The notes: generated from the sequence alone by a model not told the origin. A stretch of 64,000 nt of DNA from Mycolicibacterium brisbanense (GCF_001570425.1 NZ_BCSX01000024.1:124001-188000); one strand, 5' to 3'. Positions 1-8,589 are shown, counted from the first letter of the stretch. Made by a program: numbers and translations.

Positions 1-1
1 C

Positions 2-190
2 CCCAAGGAGACGGTGTCGTTCATCGCGTGGGTGGTCTACGCCGCGTACCTGCACGCCCGTTCGACCGCCGGTTGGCGCGACCGCAAGGCCGCCTGGATC
101 AATGTGGTCGGCTTCGTTGCAATGGTGTTCAACCTGTTTTTCATCAATCTGGTTACCGTCGGGCTGCACTCGTACGCCGGCGTTGGTTAG
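2..190 (+). CDS. ccsB: Cytochrome c biogenesis protein CcsB/ResC, C-terminal fragment
   Basis: Only the last 62 codons lie in the window; the gene starts upstream of base 1 and ends at TAG 188-190. The fragment holds the motif PKETVSFIAWVVYAAYLHAR, a hydrophilic loop (TAGWRDRKA) and a last membrane segment (WINVVGFVAMVFNLFFINLV), which is the usual C-terminus of the CcsA/CcsB haem-handling proteins of system II cytochrome c maturation. CcsB works in the membrane with ResB to attach haem to apocytochromes. In M. tuberculosis the homologue (Rv0529) is followed by Rv0530, as here, which supports the call. Confidence 0.85.
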   Translation, partial: PKETVSFIAWVVYAAYLHARSTAGWRDRKAAWINVVGFVAMVFNLFFINLVTVGLHSYAGVG

Positions 191-240
191 GTGATGTGGT
201 GCGCGGGTAGCGCATCGCGCCCGAATGGAGGGGAGATTCC

Positions 241-1476
241 ATGTCCGAGTCAACTGAACACGGCACGGTGGATGTGTCCACGACCGCACCGGACGAGCCG
301 ACCATCAGTCACTCCGGTCCCCCTCCGACACAGGTAGTCGAGCCACCGGCATCGGTCGTGTCCGGTTTCCGCGGGCAGCAGCGTTTCAGCGATCCGTCGA
401 CCAGCGCGGCGCCGCCGCCGGAATGGACGGCCCCGACGCCGCCGCACGGAGTTCCCGTCGTCGAGGCACCGCACGCGGCACCCGCGCAGCCGGTGCAACC
501 CGCTCAGCCAGCCCAGCCCGATTTCTCGTCCCCATACCGCGATCTGTCGACCACGGCACTGCTCGGGCAGCGCAAGAACCCGCCGTCGTCGGGCTGGCGC
601 AAGCTGCTCTACCTGGCGACGTTCAAGCTCGTCAACGTGGGGGAGAGCCCCAAGGTCAACCACCACAACGACCTGCTGGCCGAGGTGCGTCAACCGCTGC
701 AGGGCTGCTACCGCATCGCGCTGCTGTCGCTCAAGGGCGGCGTCGGCAAGACCACCATCACCGCAACGCTGGGAGCCACGTTCGCCTCCATCCGCGGTGA
801 CCGGGTGGTGGCCGTGGACGCCAACCCGGATCGCGGCACGCTCAGCCAGAAGGTGCCGCTGGAGACCGCGGCGACGGTGCGCCACCTGCTGCGCGACGCC
901 GAGGGCATCGAGCGGTACAGCGACGTACGCGCCTACACCTCGCAGGGGCCGAGCCGCCTGGAGGTGCTCGCCTCGGAAAGCGATCCTGCCGTGTCGGAGG
1001 CGTTCAGCTCCGACGACTACGTGCGCACGCTGGAGGTGCTGGAGCGGTTCTACAGCCTGGTGCTGACCGACTGCGGTACCGGCCTGATGCATTCCGCGAT
1101 GTCAGCGGTGTTGTCCAAGGCCGACGTGCTGATCGTGATCAGCTCGGGCTCCGTCGACGGCGCGCGCAGCGCGTCGGCAACGCTGGACTGGCTCGACGCG
1201 CACGGGCATCAGGATCTGGTGCGCAATGCGGTCGCGGTGGTCAACGCGGTGCGGCCGCGGTCGGGCAAGGTGGATCTGTCGAAGGTCGTGGATCACTTCT
1301 CGCGGCGGTGCCGTGCGGTGCGGTTGGTGCCGTTCGACCCGCATTTGGAAGAGGGCGCCGAGATCAGCTTGGAACGGCTCAAGCCGAAGACGCGGGAAGC
1401 ATTGATCGAGTTGGCTGCGGTGGTCGCCAGTGACTTTGCCAAGCCGCGGCAGCGCCGCAGTGAGCTGCGCGGCTGA
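241..1476 (+). CDS. MinD/ParA-like P-loop ATPase with proline-rich N-terminus (Rv0530-type)
   Basis: 411 aa. Residues 1 to about 110 are a low-complexity region rich in Pro and Ala. From about residue 158 comes a MinD/ParA-type ATPase fold with the deviant Walker A motif KGGVGKTT (signature Lys165, P-loop Lys170), the switch motif VVAVDANPDRGTLS and the segment SLVLTDCGTG resembling Walker B. This architecture resembles the mycobacterial EspI/ESX-associated ATPases, but no ESX gene is near. It directly follows the cytochrome c maturation genes, as Rv0530 does, and the start is well placed behind GGAGGGGAG. The cellular role is unknown; an ATP-dependent positioning or secretion-accessory function is inference. 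Confidence 0.8.
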   Translation: MSESTEHGTVDVSTTAPDEPTISHSGPPPTQVVEPPASVVSGFRGQQRFSDPSTSAAPPPEWTAPTPPHGVPVVEAPHAAPAQPVQPAQPAQPDFSSPYRDLSTTALLGQRKNPPSSGWRKLLYLATFKLVNVGESPKVNHHNDLLAEVRQPLQGCYRIALLSLKGGVGKTTITATLGATFASIRGDRVVAVDANPDRGTLSQKVPLETAATVRHLLRDAEGIERYSDVRAYTSQGPSRLEVLASESDPAVSEAFSSDDYVRTLEVLERFYSLVLTDCGTGLMHSAMSAVLSKADVLIVISSGSVDGARSASATLDWLDAHGHQDLVRNAVAVVNAVRPRSGKVDLSKVVDHFSRRCRAVRLVPFDPHLEEGAEISLERLKPKTREALIELAAVVASDFAKPRQRRSELRG

Positions 1477-1487
1477 CGTGCTGCACG

Positions 1488-1515
1488 AACCCGCGACCGC
1501 CTAGGGTCGCGGGTT
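1488..1515. terminator. Hairpin between convergent genes
   Basis: Perfect 11-bp inverted repeat AACCCGCGACC / GGTCGCGGGTT with a 6-nt loop, lying 12 bases after the stop of the MinD-like gene and covering the last codons of the opposing small gene. There is no T tract, which is usual for mycobacterial terminators. It could serve both directions. Confidence 0.6.
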
Positions 1516-1662
1516 GTCGCCGTGTCCGAGCCTGCGCAAGAATTCGGGATCGTCGTCGGGGCCGATCACCCGAGTCTTGGGTTTGGTTGCCGCCGCCCGT
1601 GCCAGCCGAAATCCGACGTAGACCAGGCAGCCCAAGACGAGCAACAGGAGTAGGTAAGCCAC
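1501..1662 (-). CDS. Small single-pass membrane protein (Rv0530A-type)
   Basis: 53 aa, starting GTG at 1662 behind a near-perfect ribosome site (AAAGGAGG, 6 bases upstream), ending TAG at 1501. The N-terminus VAYLLLLLVLGCLVYVGFRL is one membrane segment; the tail is charged and ends in DDDPEFLRRLGHGDNPRP. Size, position and orientation match the small Rv0530A gene of M. tuberculosis. It converges on the MinD-like ATPase gene and its last codons form one arm of the hairpin at 1488-1515. Function unknown. Its strong ribosome site and membrane-anchor design argue that it is real despite its size. Confidence 0.7.
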   Translation of the reverse strand: MAYLLLLLVLGCLVYVGFRLARAAATKPKTRVIGPDDDPEFLRRLGHGDNPRP

Positions 1663-1707
1663 TCGAAACCTCCTTTACCTGAATATACGCGCCGTCGGTA
1701 GGCTCAG

Positions 1708-2016
1708 GTGGTGTCAGGAAGTCGTCCGGTGGCCCGGTTGGTCGCCGATGTGTTGGTTTACGTCGCGGCCCGGTTGGTGCTCGTCGCGGTGCTGGCGGGA
1801 GTGATCTTCGCCGGCGGCCACCTGCTCGGTGTGCGTGAGTTCCCGATCGTGGTGGCGTTGTTGTTCGCGTTGGTGATCGCGCTGCCGCTGGGCATTTGGT
1901 TGTTCCGCCCGTTGCGCGAGCGCGCCACCGCGTCCATCGCGGCCCTCGACGAGCGTCGGCGCGCGGACCGCGAACAGCTCCAGGCGCGGTTGCGCGGCGA
2001 GGACCCGAAGTCGTGA
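1708..2016 (+). CDS. DUF4229 membrane protein (Rv0531-type)
   Basis: 102 aa, GTG start (1708 or 1711). Two membrane segments at about residues 14-36 and 46-66 are followed by a charged helical tail (RERATASIAALDERRRADREQLQARL) likely to be cytoplasmic. The layout and length fit the actinobacterial DUF4229 family, of which Rv0531 is the M. tuberculosis member. The stop codon overlaps the GTG start of the next gene by 4 bases, so the two are probably cotranslated. Function unknown. Confidence 0.75.
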   Translation: MVSGSRPVARLVADVLVYVAARLVLVAVLAGVIFAGGHLLGVREFPIVVALLFALVIALPLGIWLFRPLRERATASIAALDERRRADREQLQARLRGEDPKS

Positions 2017-3047
2017 GAACCGCCTTCGGCGCCGAATTCGCCGGTGCCGAAGGATTTCTCAACACACCGACGTTCGGGCTGCCACCGCAGTTCCTGCTCG
2101 ACGCCCTGCACGGCTGCCTCGGCGAGTGGCAGGCCGGGACCATGCAAGCCGCGTCGTTCGACGATCCGGTGCGCGCCGGGCGGGCCGGTTATGCGCAGCT
2201 GGCCGGGGTTCCTGTCGAATCTGTGGCGATGGCCGGGAACGTCTCGGCGGCACTCGGTCTGGTGGCCGCCGCCATCCCCGACGGCAGCCGTGTCGCCGTG
2301 CTCTCGGGCGAATTCACCAGCACCACCTTCCCGTTCGCGGCGCAGGGCCGCGGCGTCACCGTCACCGAGCTGACGCCGACTGAACTCATCGATCGCGCCG
2401 CCGACTTCGATGCCGTGTCGGTCAGTCTCGTGCAGTCGGCCAACGGAGCCGTGCTCGATCTGGCGGCACTGCGCGCCGCGGTACAAGGCGCCGACACGAT
2501 CACGGTGATCGACCTGACGCAAGCCCTCGGCTGGGCGTGCCCCGACGTCAGCTGGGTGGATGTCACGGTGGCCGCGGTGTACAAATGGCTGCTGGCACCG
2601 CGCGGCACCGCGTGGATGTCGTTGTGCGAGCGCGTCGCTGCGACCATGACGCCGCATGCGGCCAACTGGTACGCCGGCGAGCAGCCCTGGCAGTCGATCT
2701 ACGGGCTGCCGCTGCGGTTGGCTGACGATGCCCGTCGGTTCGACACTTCGCCGGCCTGGTTCAGCGTGCTGGGTGCGGGGTTGACGCTGCCGTGGCTCGC
2801 GTCGCTGGATCGGGGTGCGGTCAAGCAGCACACCGTCGGGCTGGCCAATCGGTTGCGCGCCGAGATCGAGCTGCCGCAACAGGATTCGGCGATCGTGTCC
2901 ATTCCCATCGCCGACGCGGCAGAGCGGTTGCAGCGGGCCGGGATTCGTGCGTCGATGCGGGCCGGCGCCCTTCGGGTCGGATTCCACCTGTACAACACCG
3001 AAGACGACCTGGACCGATTGGTCGACGCGCTGGGGGCTAGCCGGTAG
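2013..3047 (+). CDS. Class V PLP-dependent aminotransferase-like protein
   Basis: 344 aa, starting at GTG 2013, which overlaps the stop of the DUF4229 gene (GTGA). Fold type I PLP enzyme of the class V aminotransferase/kynureninase/cysteine desulfurase type: GNVSAALGLVAAAIP forms the phosphate-binding entry, VIDLTQALGW carries the PLP-ring Asp, and AAVYKWLLAPRG carries the Schiff-base lysine (Lys191). The segment around LNTPTFGLPP is the N-terminal substrate lid. The substrate cannot be read from the sequence; kynureninase-like, isopenicillin-epimerase-like or desulfurase-like chemistry are all possible. No sulfur-transfer partner lies nearby. Confidence 0.75.
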   Translation: MRTAFGAEFAGAEGFLNTPTFGLPPQFLLDALHGCLGEWQAGTMQAASFDDPVRAGRAGYAQLAGVPVESVAMAGNVSAALGLVAAAIPDGSRVAVLSGEFTSTTFPFAAQGRGVTVTELTPTELIDRAADFDAVSVSLVQSANGAVLDLAALRAAVQGADTITVIDLTQALGWACPDVSWVDVTVAAVYKWLLAPRGTAWMSLCERVAATMTPHAANWYAGEQPWQSIYGLPLRLADDARRFDTSPAWFSVLGAGLTLPWLASLDRGAVKQHTVGLANRLRAEIELPQQDSAIVSIPIADAAERLQRAGIRASMRAGALRVGFHLYNTEDDLDRLVDALGASR

Positions 3048-3143
3048 CCGTTCTTTGGTGCTGACGCCGACGCCGTGAGCCATCTGTGGGGTGGACACTG
3101 AAAGTGTCCGAATTCCATTGGGTGATAAAGAAAGTAGCGACAC

Positions 3144-3395
3144 ATGGGTACCAAGGCACGCATCGCAGCAGGAGTGGCCGCAGCCGCGGCCGCGCTGACA
3201 ATCGTCGTCGCACCGGCAGCGCAGGCCGCCACCGTCGCGCAGACCTGCACCGCGCAAGGGGACGCGACCCTGTGCCAGTCCGACGGCAACGCGCAGATCA
3301 GCGCTACCCCGCCAGCTGTGGACTACCAGGCGCAATACCCGTTCTTCGGGATCGGGGGCTATGGCCTGGATTTCCATCACGATGGCCGCAGGTGA
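3144..3395 (+). CDS. Small secreted protein with Sec signal peptide
   Basis: 83 aa. A classical signal peptide covers about residues 1-28 (KAR start, a run of Ala/Val, cleavage after AQA). The mature chain of about 55 residues holds two cysteines, in QTCTAQGD and ATLCQSDGN, probably disulfide linked, then PPAVDYQAQYPFFGIGGYG. This Cys-x(8-10)-Cys plus tyrosine/glycine-rich tail is typical of a family of small exported mycobacterial proteins of unknown function. The last 92 bases overlap the 3' end of the convergent histidine kinase gene. Confidence 0.75.
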   Translation: MGTKARIAAGVAAAAAALTIVVAPAAQAATVAQTCTAQGDATLCQSDGNAQISATPPAVDYQAQYPFFGIGGYGLDFHHDGRR

Positions 3396-4941
3396 GCGGA
3401 ATCCGCGCCGTCAGCGTCGTTCCGATGTCACGTGGGCTGATCACGGTGAGCTGCCCGCTCAATGCCTCGACCCGGTCGGTGAGCCCGGTCAACCCGGATC
3501 CGGCGCCGGTGGTGGCGCCGCCGATCCCGTCGTCGCTGATCGACAGGGCCAGTTCGGCTCCCTCGGTGACCGCGCGCACGTCGACGCCGGACGCTTGGGC
3601 GTGTTTGGCGGCGTTGGTCAACGCCTCGGCGACGACGTAATAGGCTGCCACGCCGACGGATTCGGGGACGGGCAGGGTGATGTTGAGGTCGAGATCGACT
3701 GGGATCGGGGAGCGCCGCGCCAACGAACGCAGCGCCGGGCCCAATCCGCCCTTGGACAGGATCGCCGGGTGGATGCCTCGCGAAACATCCTGCAATTCGG
3801 TGGACAACGCTGCCAATCCCGAAGCGAGGCGGGCGATGTCGCGGCGCAGCCGGGGCTGATCGGCGGGTACCGACGCCTCGACGGCCCGCACGGCCAGCCC
3901 CAGCGACACCACCCGCTGCTGAGCGCCGTCGTGCAGATCGCGTTCGAACCCGCGGCGCGCCTGATCGGCTGCGGTCACGATTCGGGCCCGCGACGCGGTC
4001 AGCGCGGCCCGTGTCTCGGCGTTGCTGATCGCGGTGGCGACCAGGTCGGCGAAATCCCCGACGTGGGCCTCGGCCTCCGCGCCGAATGCGTTGCGTTGCG
4101 TCGAACCGGCCACCAAGACCCCGCGCAGTTGTCCGCCGACGGTGATCGGCGCACCGACCGCGGAGCGAATTCCCATGGCGCGGACCTGGGCCGCGGTACC
4201 GTCGATCTCGTCGTAGTCGTCGACGCGGGCCGCAGCCCCGGTTTCGGCCACCTGCCGGGCCACGCTGCTCCCGTGCAGCCAAAAATGTTCACCGACAGCC
4301 AGTTTGGGTTGTCCGACCGGATCACGCGACGCGAGCACCACCGGTGCCGCGTCGTCGCAGTACTGCAGTAGGGCGACGTGATCGATGCCCAGCCCGCCGG
4401 CCAGCTCCGCCACCGCGGCCGGGTACACCTCCTCGGGTCCGGATCCGCGGGCCACCAGGGTGGCGACCCGGCGCAGTGCGGCCTGCTGCCCGGCTGCCAG
4501 ATCGGCTGCGCGCCTGCCCGCTCTGGCTTCGATGCTTCGCAACCGCGCCTGCCCCACCAGCACGTTGATCAGGAACGCCAGCGGCAGGAAGATCGTCAGC
4601 GCCATCACGTCCTCGGCGTGGGCGGGCAACATCCCGCCATTGGTCTGCATGTGGAAGTGCACGTAGGTCACGGCGCTGGCCAGTGACGTCGCCACCGCTA
4701 GCCGCATACCCCACCCCGCCGAGATGACCAGCACACCGAACAGGAACAGCGCGCCGCAGGCGCTGCCCGGCGCCAGCCGCCGCACGACGAAGGACAGCAG
4801 TGTCTCGGCGGTGATGAACGCCGCGGCCACCGCGACACCCACCATCAGCGGCGGCGCGCTGGGGCGCAGGAGCAGTGCGAGCAGCCGGGCACCCACGGCG
4901 CGGGAGCGCGCAGGTGACGACAGAGGTATTGCAGTGGGCAC
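3304..4941 (-). CDS. Membrane-bound GAF sensor histidine kinase (NarL/DegS type)
   Basis: 545 aa, GTG start at 4941. Order: four hydrophobic segments at about residues 25-135 resembling DUF4118 (KdpD-like) modules, a linker helix, a GAF domain at about 165-310 (VGAPITVGGQLRGVLVAG), a HisKA_3 dimerisation domain with phospho-acceptor His337 in ERDLHDGAQQR, and a HATPase_c domain (EALTNAAKHAQ, SDDGIGGA). The C-terminus runs about 30 residues past the usual end (RIPL) and overlaps the convergent secreted-protein gene. Its likely partner is the LuxR-type regulator at 5404-6057, with the lone receiver at 5041-5426 as a second partner or phosphate sink. The ligand is unknown. Confidence 0.88.
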   Translation of the reverse strand: MPTAIPLSSPARSRAVGARLLALLLRPSAPPLMVGVAVAAAFITAETLLSFVVRRLAPGSACGALFLFGVLVISAGWGMRLAVATSLASAVTYVHFHMQTNGGMLPAHAEDVMALTIFLPLAFLINVLVGQARLRSIEARAGRRAADLAAGQQAALRRVATLVARGSGPEEVYPAAVAELAGGLGIDHVALLQYCDDAAPVVLASRDPVGQPKLAVGEHFWLHGSSVARQVAETGAAARVDDYDEIDGTAAQVRAMGIRSAVGAPITVGGQLRGVLVAGSTQRNAFGAEAEAHVGDFADLVATAISNAETRAALTASRARIVTAADQARRGFERDLHDGAQQRVVSLGLAVRAVEASVPADQPRLRRDIARLASGLAALSTELQDVSRGIHPAILSKGGLGPALRSLARRSPIPVDLDLNITLPVPESVGVAAYYVVAEALTNAAKHAQASGVDVRAVTEGAELALSISDDGIGGATTGAGSGLTGLTDRVEALSGQLTVISPRDIGTTLTARIPLTCGHRDGNPGHSPRSRRTGIAPGSPQLAG

Positions 4942-4945
4942 TTAC

Positions 4946-5011
4946 GTAATGACGCAGGCCGAGGGCCGATGGTTCACCGGTGACCGGAATTCCCGCTAGC
5001 GGTAATGACGC
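4946..5011. promoter_or_regulatory. Direct decamer repeat around a palindrome in a divergent promoter region
   Basis: The decamer GTAATGACGC occurs at 4946-4955 and again at 5002-5011, and the palindrome TCACCGGTGA lies between them at 4974-4983. The interval separates the divergent starts of the histidine kinase (4941) and the lone receiver (5041). Binding by the local response regulator is an inference. Confidence 0.4.
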
Positions 5012-5040
5012 GTCGTGCCGCCGATGGGATGCTGGAAGCA

Positions 5041-5426
5041 TGATTGGCCACCGGATGCGCTGCCTCATCGTCGATGACAGCGCCGGCTTCCGCGACGCCG
5101 CGTGCCGCATGCTGGCGCGCGGCGGCGTCGACGTCGTCGCCTCGGCCTCCAACAGCGGCGAGGCCATGAGGCTGTGCCGGGAGCTGCAGCCCGATGTCGC
5201 GGTCGTCGATGTCATGCTCGGCCCGGAAAGCGGGTTCGACCTGGCACAGCAGCTGCAGAGCAGCGAGCTGCCGCACCGGCCCGTCGTCGTCCTGGTCTCC
5301 ACCTACGCCGAGCAGGACCTCACCGAGATGATCGAGACCAGCCCGGCGGTCGGCTTCCTGCCGAAGTTCGCGCTGTCCGCCGCGGCCATCGAGGATCTGG
5401 TGGCTACCGCGCTTCCAGGTAGGTGA
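5041..5426 (+). CDS. Stand-alone response-regulator receiver domain
   Basis: 128 aa from ATG 5041, chosen because the CheY-like fold begins at MRCLIVDDS; an in-frame extension upstream adds no domain residues. Acidic pair in VDDS, phospho-acceptor Asp57 in VAVVDVMLG, a switch Ser/Thr in VLVSTYA and the conserved Lys in LPKFALS are all present. There is no DNA-binding or other output domain, so it resembles CheY/Spo0F-type shuttles. It is transcribed away from the kinase gene and converges on the LuxR regulator (23-bp overlap). It may receive phosphate from the kinase at 3304-4941; this is inferred from position. Confidence 0.8.
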
Positions 5427-6057
5427 TGACGGCACGGACCCGGCGATGGTCATCGGCGGTCTCGGCCAGATTCAGTTTGGTCAGGATGCTGCGGACGTGC
5501 TTCTCCACGGTGCCCTCGGTGACCCACAGCCGGCGCGCGATACCCGCGTTGGACCGACCCTCGGCCATCAGCATGAGCACTTCCTGCTCGCGGGCACTCA
5601 GCACGGCCAGCGGATCGTTGCGCCGCCGCGCGGACACCAGTTCGGACACCAGTGCGGGGTCGACCACCGATGCGCCCTTGGCGATGCGTTCCAGGGTCTC
5701 GACGAAATCGGTGACGTCGGTGACCCGGGACTTGAGCAGGTAGCCGATACCGTGGCCGCTGGCCAGCAGCTCGGTGGCGTGCTCGACCTCGACGTGCGCC
5801 GAGAGCACGAGAATGCCGGTGTCGGGCGATTCGTCGCGGATGACTTTTGCCGCGTCGAGCCCCTCGGTGCTGTGCGTCGGGGGCATCCTGATGTCCACCA
5901 CCGCCAGTTGCGGTTTGTGATCCCGAACCAGGGCAAGCAGTTCCGTCGCATCGCCGGCTTGACCGACCACATCGAAACCCGATCTCTCGAGCAGGCTCGA
6001 GAGGCCTTCCCGGAGCAACACATCGTCGTCGGCCACGACGACCCGCAGGGCACTCAT
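5404..6057 (-). CDS. NarL/FixJ-family response regulator
   Basis: 217 aa from ATG 6057. Receiver domain at 1-120 with acidic patch VADDD, phospho-acceptor Asp55 in AVVDIRMPP and conserved Lys in LLKSRV. LuxR/GerE helix-turn-helix at about 145-205 (LSAREQEVLMLMAEG, VTEGTVEKHVRSILTKL). The start codon overlaps the stop of the upstream transporter gene (ATGA), so transporter and regulator are one operon. The histidine kinase one gene away is of the type that pairs with NarL regulators. A role in controlling the transporter is probable but inferred. Confidence 0.88.
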   Translation of the reverse strand: MSALRVVVADDDVLLREGLSSLLERSGFDVVGQAGDATELLALVRDHKPQLAVVDIRMPPTHSTEGLDAAKVIRDESPDTGILVLSAHVEVEHATELLASGHGIGYLLKSRVTDVTDFVETLERIAKGASVVDPALVSELVSARRRNDPLAVLSAREQEVLMLMAEGRSNAGIARRLWVTEGTVEKHVRSILTKLNLAETADDHRRVRAVITYLEAR

Positions 6058-7415
6058 CTCAATGATTCTGCCGTGCCGAACGCCGAGCCCTTCTCGCGGT
6101 CCAGGTAGGTGTCGGCCTTGTTCTTCAGGAAGAACAGGTACACCACCAGTGAGATCGCGATGCACACCGTCACGTAGGCGATGAACAGCGGAACCTGGTG
6201 CTGTTCCTTGAGCGCCTGGTAGATCACCGGCGCGGTGCCGCCGAATATCGAATTGGCCAGCGCGTAGCCAACTCCCACGCCGAGCGCCCGCACATGGGCC
6301 GGGAACAGTTCGGATTTCACCAGCGCGTTGATGGAGGTGTAGCCCGTCAGCAGCACATAGCTGACCGCCACGAGTAGGAACGACATGATGGGCGAACGGG
6401 TTTGGGGCAGGTAGGTGAAGAGCACATACGTGTAGACCACACCGCCGAACCCGAAGAACAGCAACAGCGGTTTGCGTCCCACCTTGTCACTGATGAGCCC
6501 GCCGACCGGTTGCAGCGCCATCAGGAAGATCAACCCGATGAGGTTGATCCACGTGGCGGTCATCGCCTGGTCTTTGTAGGTGGCCTTGACGATCGCGGGG
6601 GCGTTGACGCTGTAGGCGTAGAACGCCAGCGTGCCGCCCATGGTGATCAGGAAGCACAGCAACAGCGGTTTCCAGTAGCCGGTGAGCAGTTCCCGCATCG
6701 ACCCGGAGCTGTTGTCCTGCCCCGCCTTGACTGCCGCGAGTTGTTCCTCGGACAGCGATTCGTCCATCGTCCGGCGCAGCCAGAACACCACGACCGCGGC
6801 CACGCCACCGACGGCAAATCCGATGCGCCAACCGAATTCGCCGACCTGCGCAGGGCTGAGCACGGTCAGGATGATCAGCAGCGTGAATTGGGCCAGCACG
6901 TGGCCGCCGACCAGCGTGACGTACTGGAACGACGAGAAGAAGCCGCGGCGCTCGCGCGTGGCCGCCTCGGACATGTAGGTGGCCGACGTGCCGTATTCCC
7001 CGCCCGTGGCGAAGCCCTGCACGAGCCGACACAGCACCAGGATGATCGGGGCCGCCACGCCGATGGTGTCGCGGGCCGGCACCAGCGCGATGACCAGTGA
7101 ACACAACGCCATCAGCGACACACTGAAGGTCAGGGCGGCACGCCTGCCGCGGCGGTCGGCGAACCGGCCGAAGAACCACGAGCCGATGGGCCGGGTGACG
7201 AACGTGACGGCGAAGATCGCGTAGATGTAGACCGTCGAGTTCTGGTCGGCCTGGTCGAAGAACTGCTTCTCGAAGTAGGTTGCGAACACCGTGTAGACGT
7301 AGACGTCGTACCACTCGACGAGATTGCCCGACGAGCCGCGGATCGTGTTCCAGATGGCCCTGCGGGTCGCCGCCGGGCCCGACGGCGGTGGCGGGTGTGC
7401 GGTCGAAACGGTCAT
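6054..7415 (-). CDS. MFS transporter, metabolite:H+ symporter (MHS) family
   Basis: 453 aa with about 12 membrane segments. It has the MHS hallmarks: the opening GNLVEWYDVYVYT, the loop 2-3 motif GRFADRRGRR, and RLVQGFATGGEYGTSATYMSEAA after segment 4. Family members (KgtP, ShiA, ProP) import dicarboxylates, shikimate or compatible solutes with protons. It is the first gene of an operon with the LuxR response regulator, next to a kinase, an arrangement typical of sensor-controlled uptake of a carboxylate. The exact substrate cannot be assigned from sequence alone. Confidence 0.85.
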   Translation of the reverse strand: MTVSTAHPPPPSGPAATRRAIWNTIRGSSGNLVEWYDVYVYTVFATYFEKQFFDQADQNSTVYIYAIFAVTFVTRPIGSWFFGRFADRRGRRAALTFSVSLMALCSLVIALVPARDTIGVAAPIILVLCRLVQGFATGGEYGTSATYMSEAATRERRGFFSSFQYVTLVGGHVLAQFTLLIILTVLSPAQVGEFGWRIGFAVGGVAAVVVFWLRRTMDESLSEEQLAAVKAGQDNSSGSMRELLTGYWKPLLLCFLITMGGTLAFYAYSVNAPAIVKATYKDQAMTATWINLIGLIFLMALQPVGGLISDKVGRKPLLLFFGFGGVVYTYVLFTYLPQTRSPIMSFLLVAVSYVLLTGYTSINALVKSELFPAHVRALGVGVGYALANSIFGGTAPVIYQALKEQHQVPLFIAYVTVCIAISLVVYLFFLKNKADTYLDREKGSAFGTAESLR

Positions 7416-7517
7416 GCACGTCTCCAGACGGTCGGCCGGTCTGACTGAAGAGCCACGTTAGTGGAATGCTGTGTCGCCGCGGGCCCACTTCTCCCGGCCG
7501 TTCTCCCCGCCTTCTCC

Positions 7518-7616
7518 CCGCGAGCAGTCGCCGCGGTACGCGACACGCTGCAGTTCCGGTACCGTCATGTCTGCTCGCGGGCACAACTCGCGGGCAACTC
7601 AGCCAGCAACTCAGCC
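7518..7616. repeat. Palindromic intergenic element, copy 1
   Basis: Arms CCGCGAGCAG (7518-7527) and CTGCTCGCGG (7571-7580) enclose a core with CGACACGCTGCAG. Next to the element GCAACTCAGCC occurs twice (7594-7604 and 7606-7616); the second copy includes the stop codon of the AbiEi-like gene. It belongs to the family also seen at 8590, 11691, 34460, 55529, 60805 and 61671. Confidence 0.7.
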
Positions 7617-8507
7617 CGCCAACGACGCGCCGTCGAGGTGCCACAGCACCCGGCGTACCAATTCTTCGGGTCGGTGGCGGATGTCGTCGGCCACCGCGGA
7701 GACTGTGCGCCAGCCACACTCCTGCAGCCGAGCGGCCTTCAGCCGGTCGTGTTTGAAGCCTTCGGGTGTGGCATGCCATGCCACGCTGTCGTATTCGGCA
7801 GCCACTTTCGCGTCGGGCCAGGCGAAGTCCACCCGCCAGCGCTCACCGTGGCGGTCGATGATCTCGTATTGCGGCTCCGGCGTCGGCACGCACCAGTCGA
7901 TGAAAACCAGCCGCATCTCGCTTTCCATCGGCGACTCGGCGCGAGCGTCGGCGTGCACCAACAGGTCCCGTACCGCCACGATGCCCCTGCGGCCCTTTTG
8001 TTCTCGCACCGCCGACTCCAATTCCGCGGTGCCGCAAGCTCCGACGTGCAGCGCGGCATCGAGGACGGCAAGTGCCCGCGGTCGCCTCAGGGTGCGGGCG
8101 AGCTCGACGGCCGTCCACGCTGGGGCCGTCGCGAGTCGACCGGAGACTTTTTTCAACGGTGCGCCGACACGCTGATGGACCATCAGCCCGTCGGCGGGGC
8201 GGATCCGCAGGCCGGGATCGAGGATGTGAACGCGCTCGTCGTGTTCGGTGTCGAAACCGTACAGTGCGGCAGCGGTGTTCATGCAGGCCACGATGGGCAT
8301 CGAGGTCAGAATGTCCAAGGCCGCAAGTCGCTCGATCGTGCCGGGAACACGATCGGAGTAGACGCCGCGACAGACGCGCAGGATGTGCCCTGAACGCACA
8401 AGCGCCGCAAGTGTCTTGCGCGACATGACCGACCGCAACTGTGCAGTGCTGGCCACTCCGCCGTGGGCGGCGAACAGGTTTTCGAGATCGATTGCAGCTC
8501 TGGGCAT
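7611..8507 (-). CDS. AbiEi-like winged-helix plus DUF559 nuclease-like protein
   Basis: 298 aa. The N-terminus (about residues 1-60, GGVASTAQLRSVMSRKTLAALVRSG and RGVY) is the winged-helix domain of AbiEi-type antitoxins. The C-terminal part (about 200-298) resembles DUF559/Vsr-fold nucleases: RWRVDFAWPDAKVAAEYDS, HDRLKAARLQECGW and a closing basic helix. Mycobacteria carry many such proteins without an AbiEii toxin beside them, and none is adjacent here. It may be an orphan regulator or a DNA-acting protein of unknown role. A palindromic repeat begins at its stop codon. Confidence 0.7.
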   Translation of the reverse strand: MPRAAIDLENLFAAHGGVASTAQLRSVMSRKTLAALVRSGHILRVCRGVYSDRVPGTIERLAALDILTSMPIVACMNTAAALYGFDTEHDERVHILDPGLRIRPADGLMVHQRVGAPLKKVSGRLATAPAWTAVELARTLRRPRALAVLDAALHVGACGTAELESAVREQKGRRGIVAVRDLLVHADARAESPMESEMRLVFIDWCVPTPEPQYEIIDRHGERWRVDFAWPDAKVAAEYDSVAWHATPEGFKHDRLKAARLQECGWRTVSAVADDIRHRPEELVRRVLWHLDGASLAG

Positions 8508-8589
8508 CCTTCATGCTGGCCGCCCCAGTGCCCGCGATTGAAGAGGCCTTCGCCAATCTGTGGATAACCGCGTCACCTTTCTTGCCGAG

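Noticed and set aside
6487..7779. A 430-residue minus-strand frame over the transporter
   Set aside because: Out of frame with the MHS transporter motifs; composition is low in membrane residues and shows no family.
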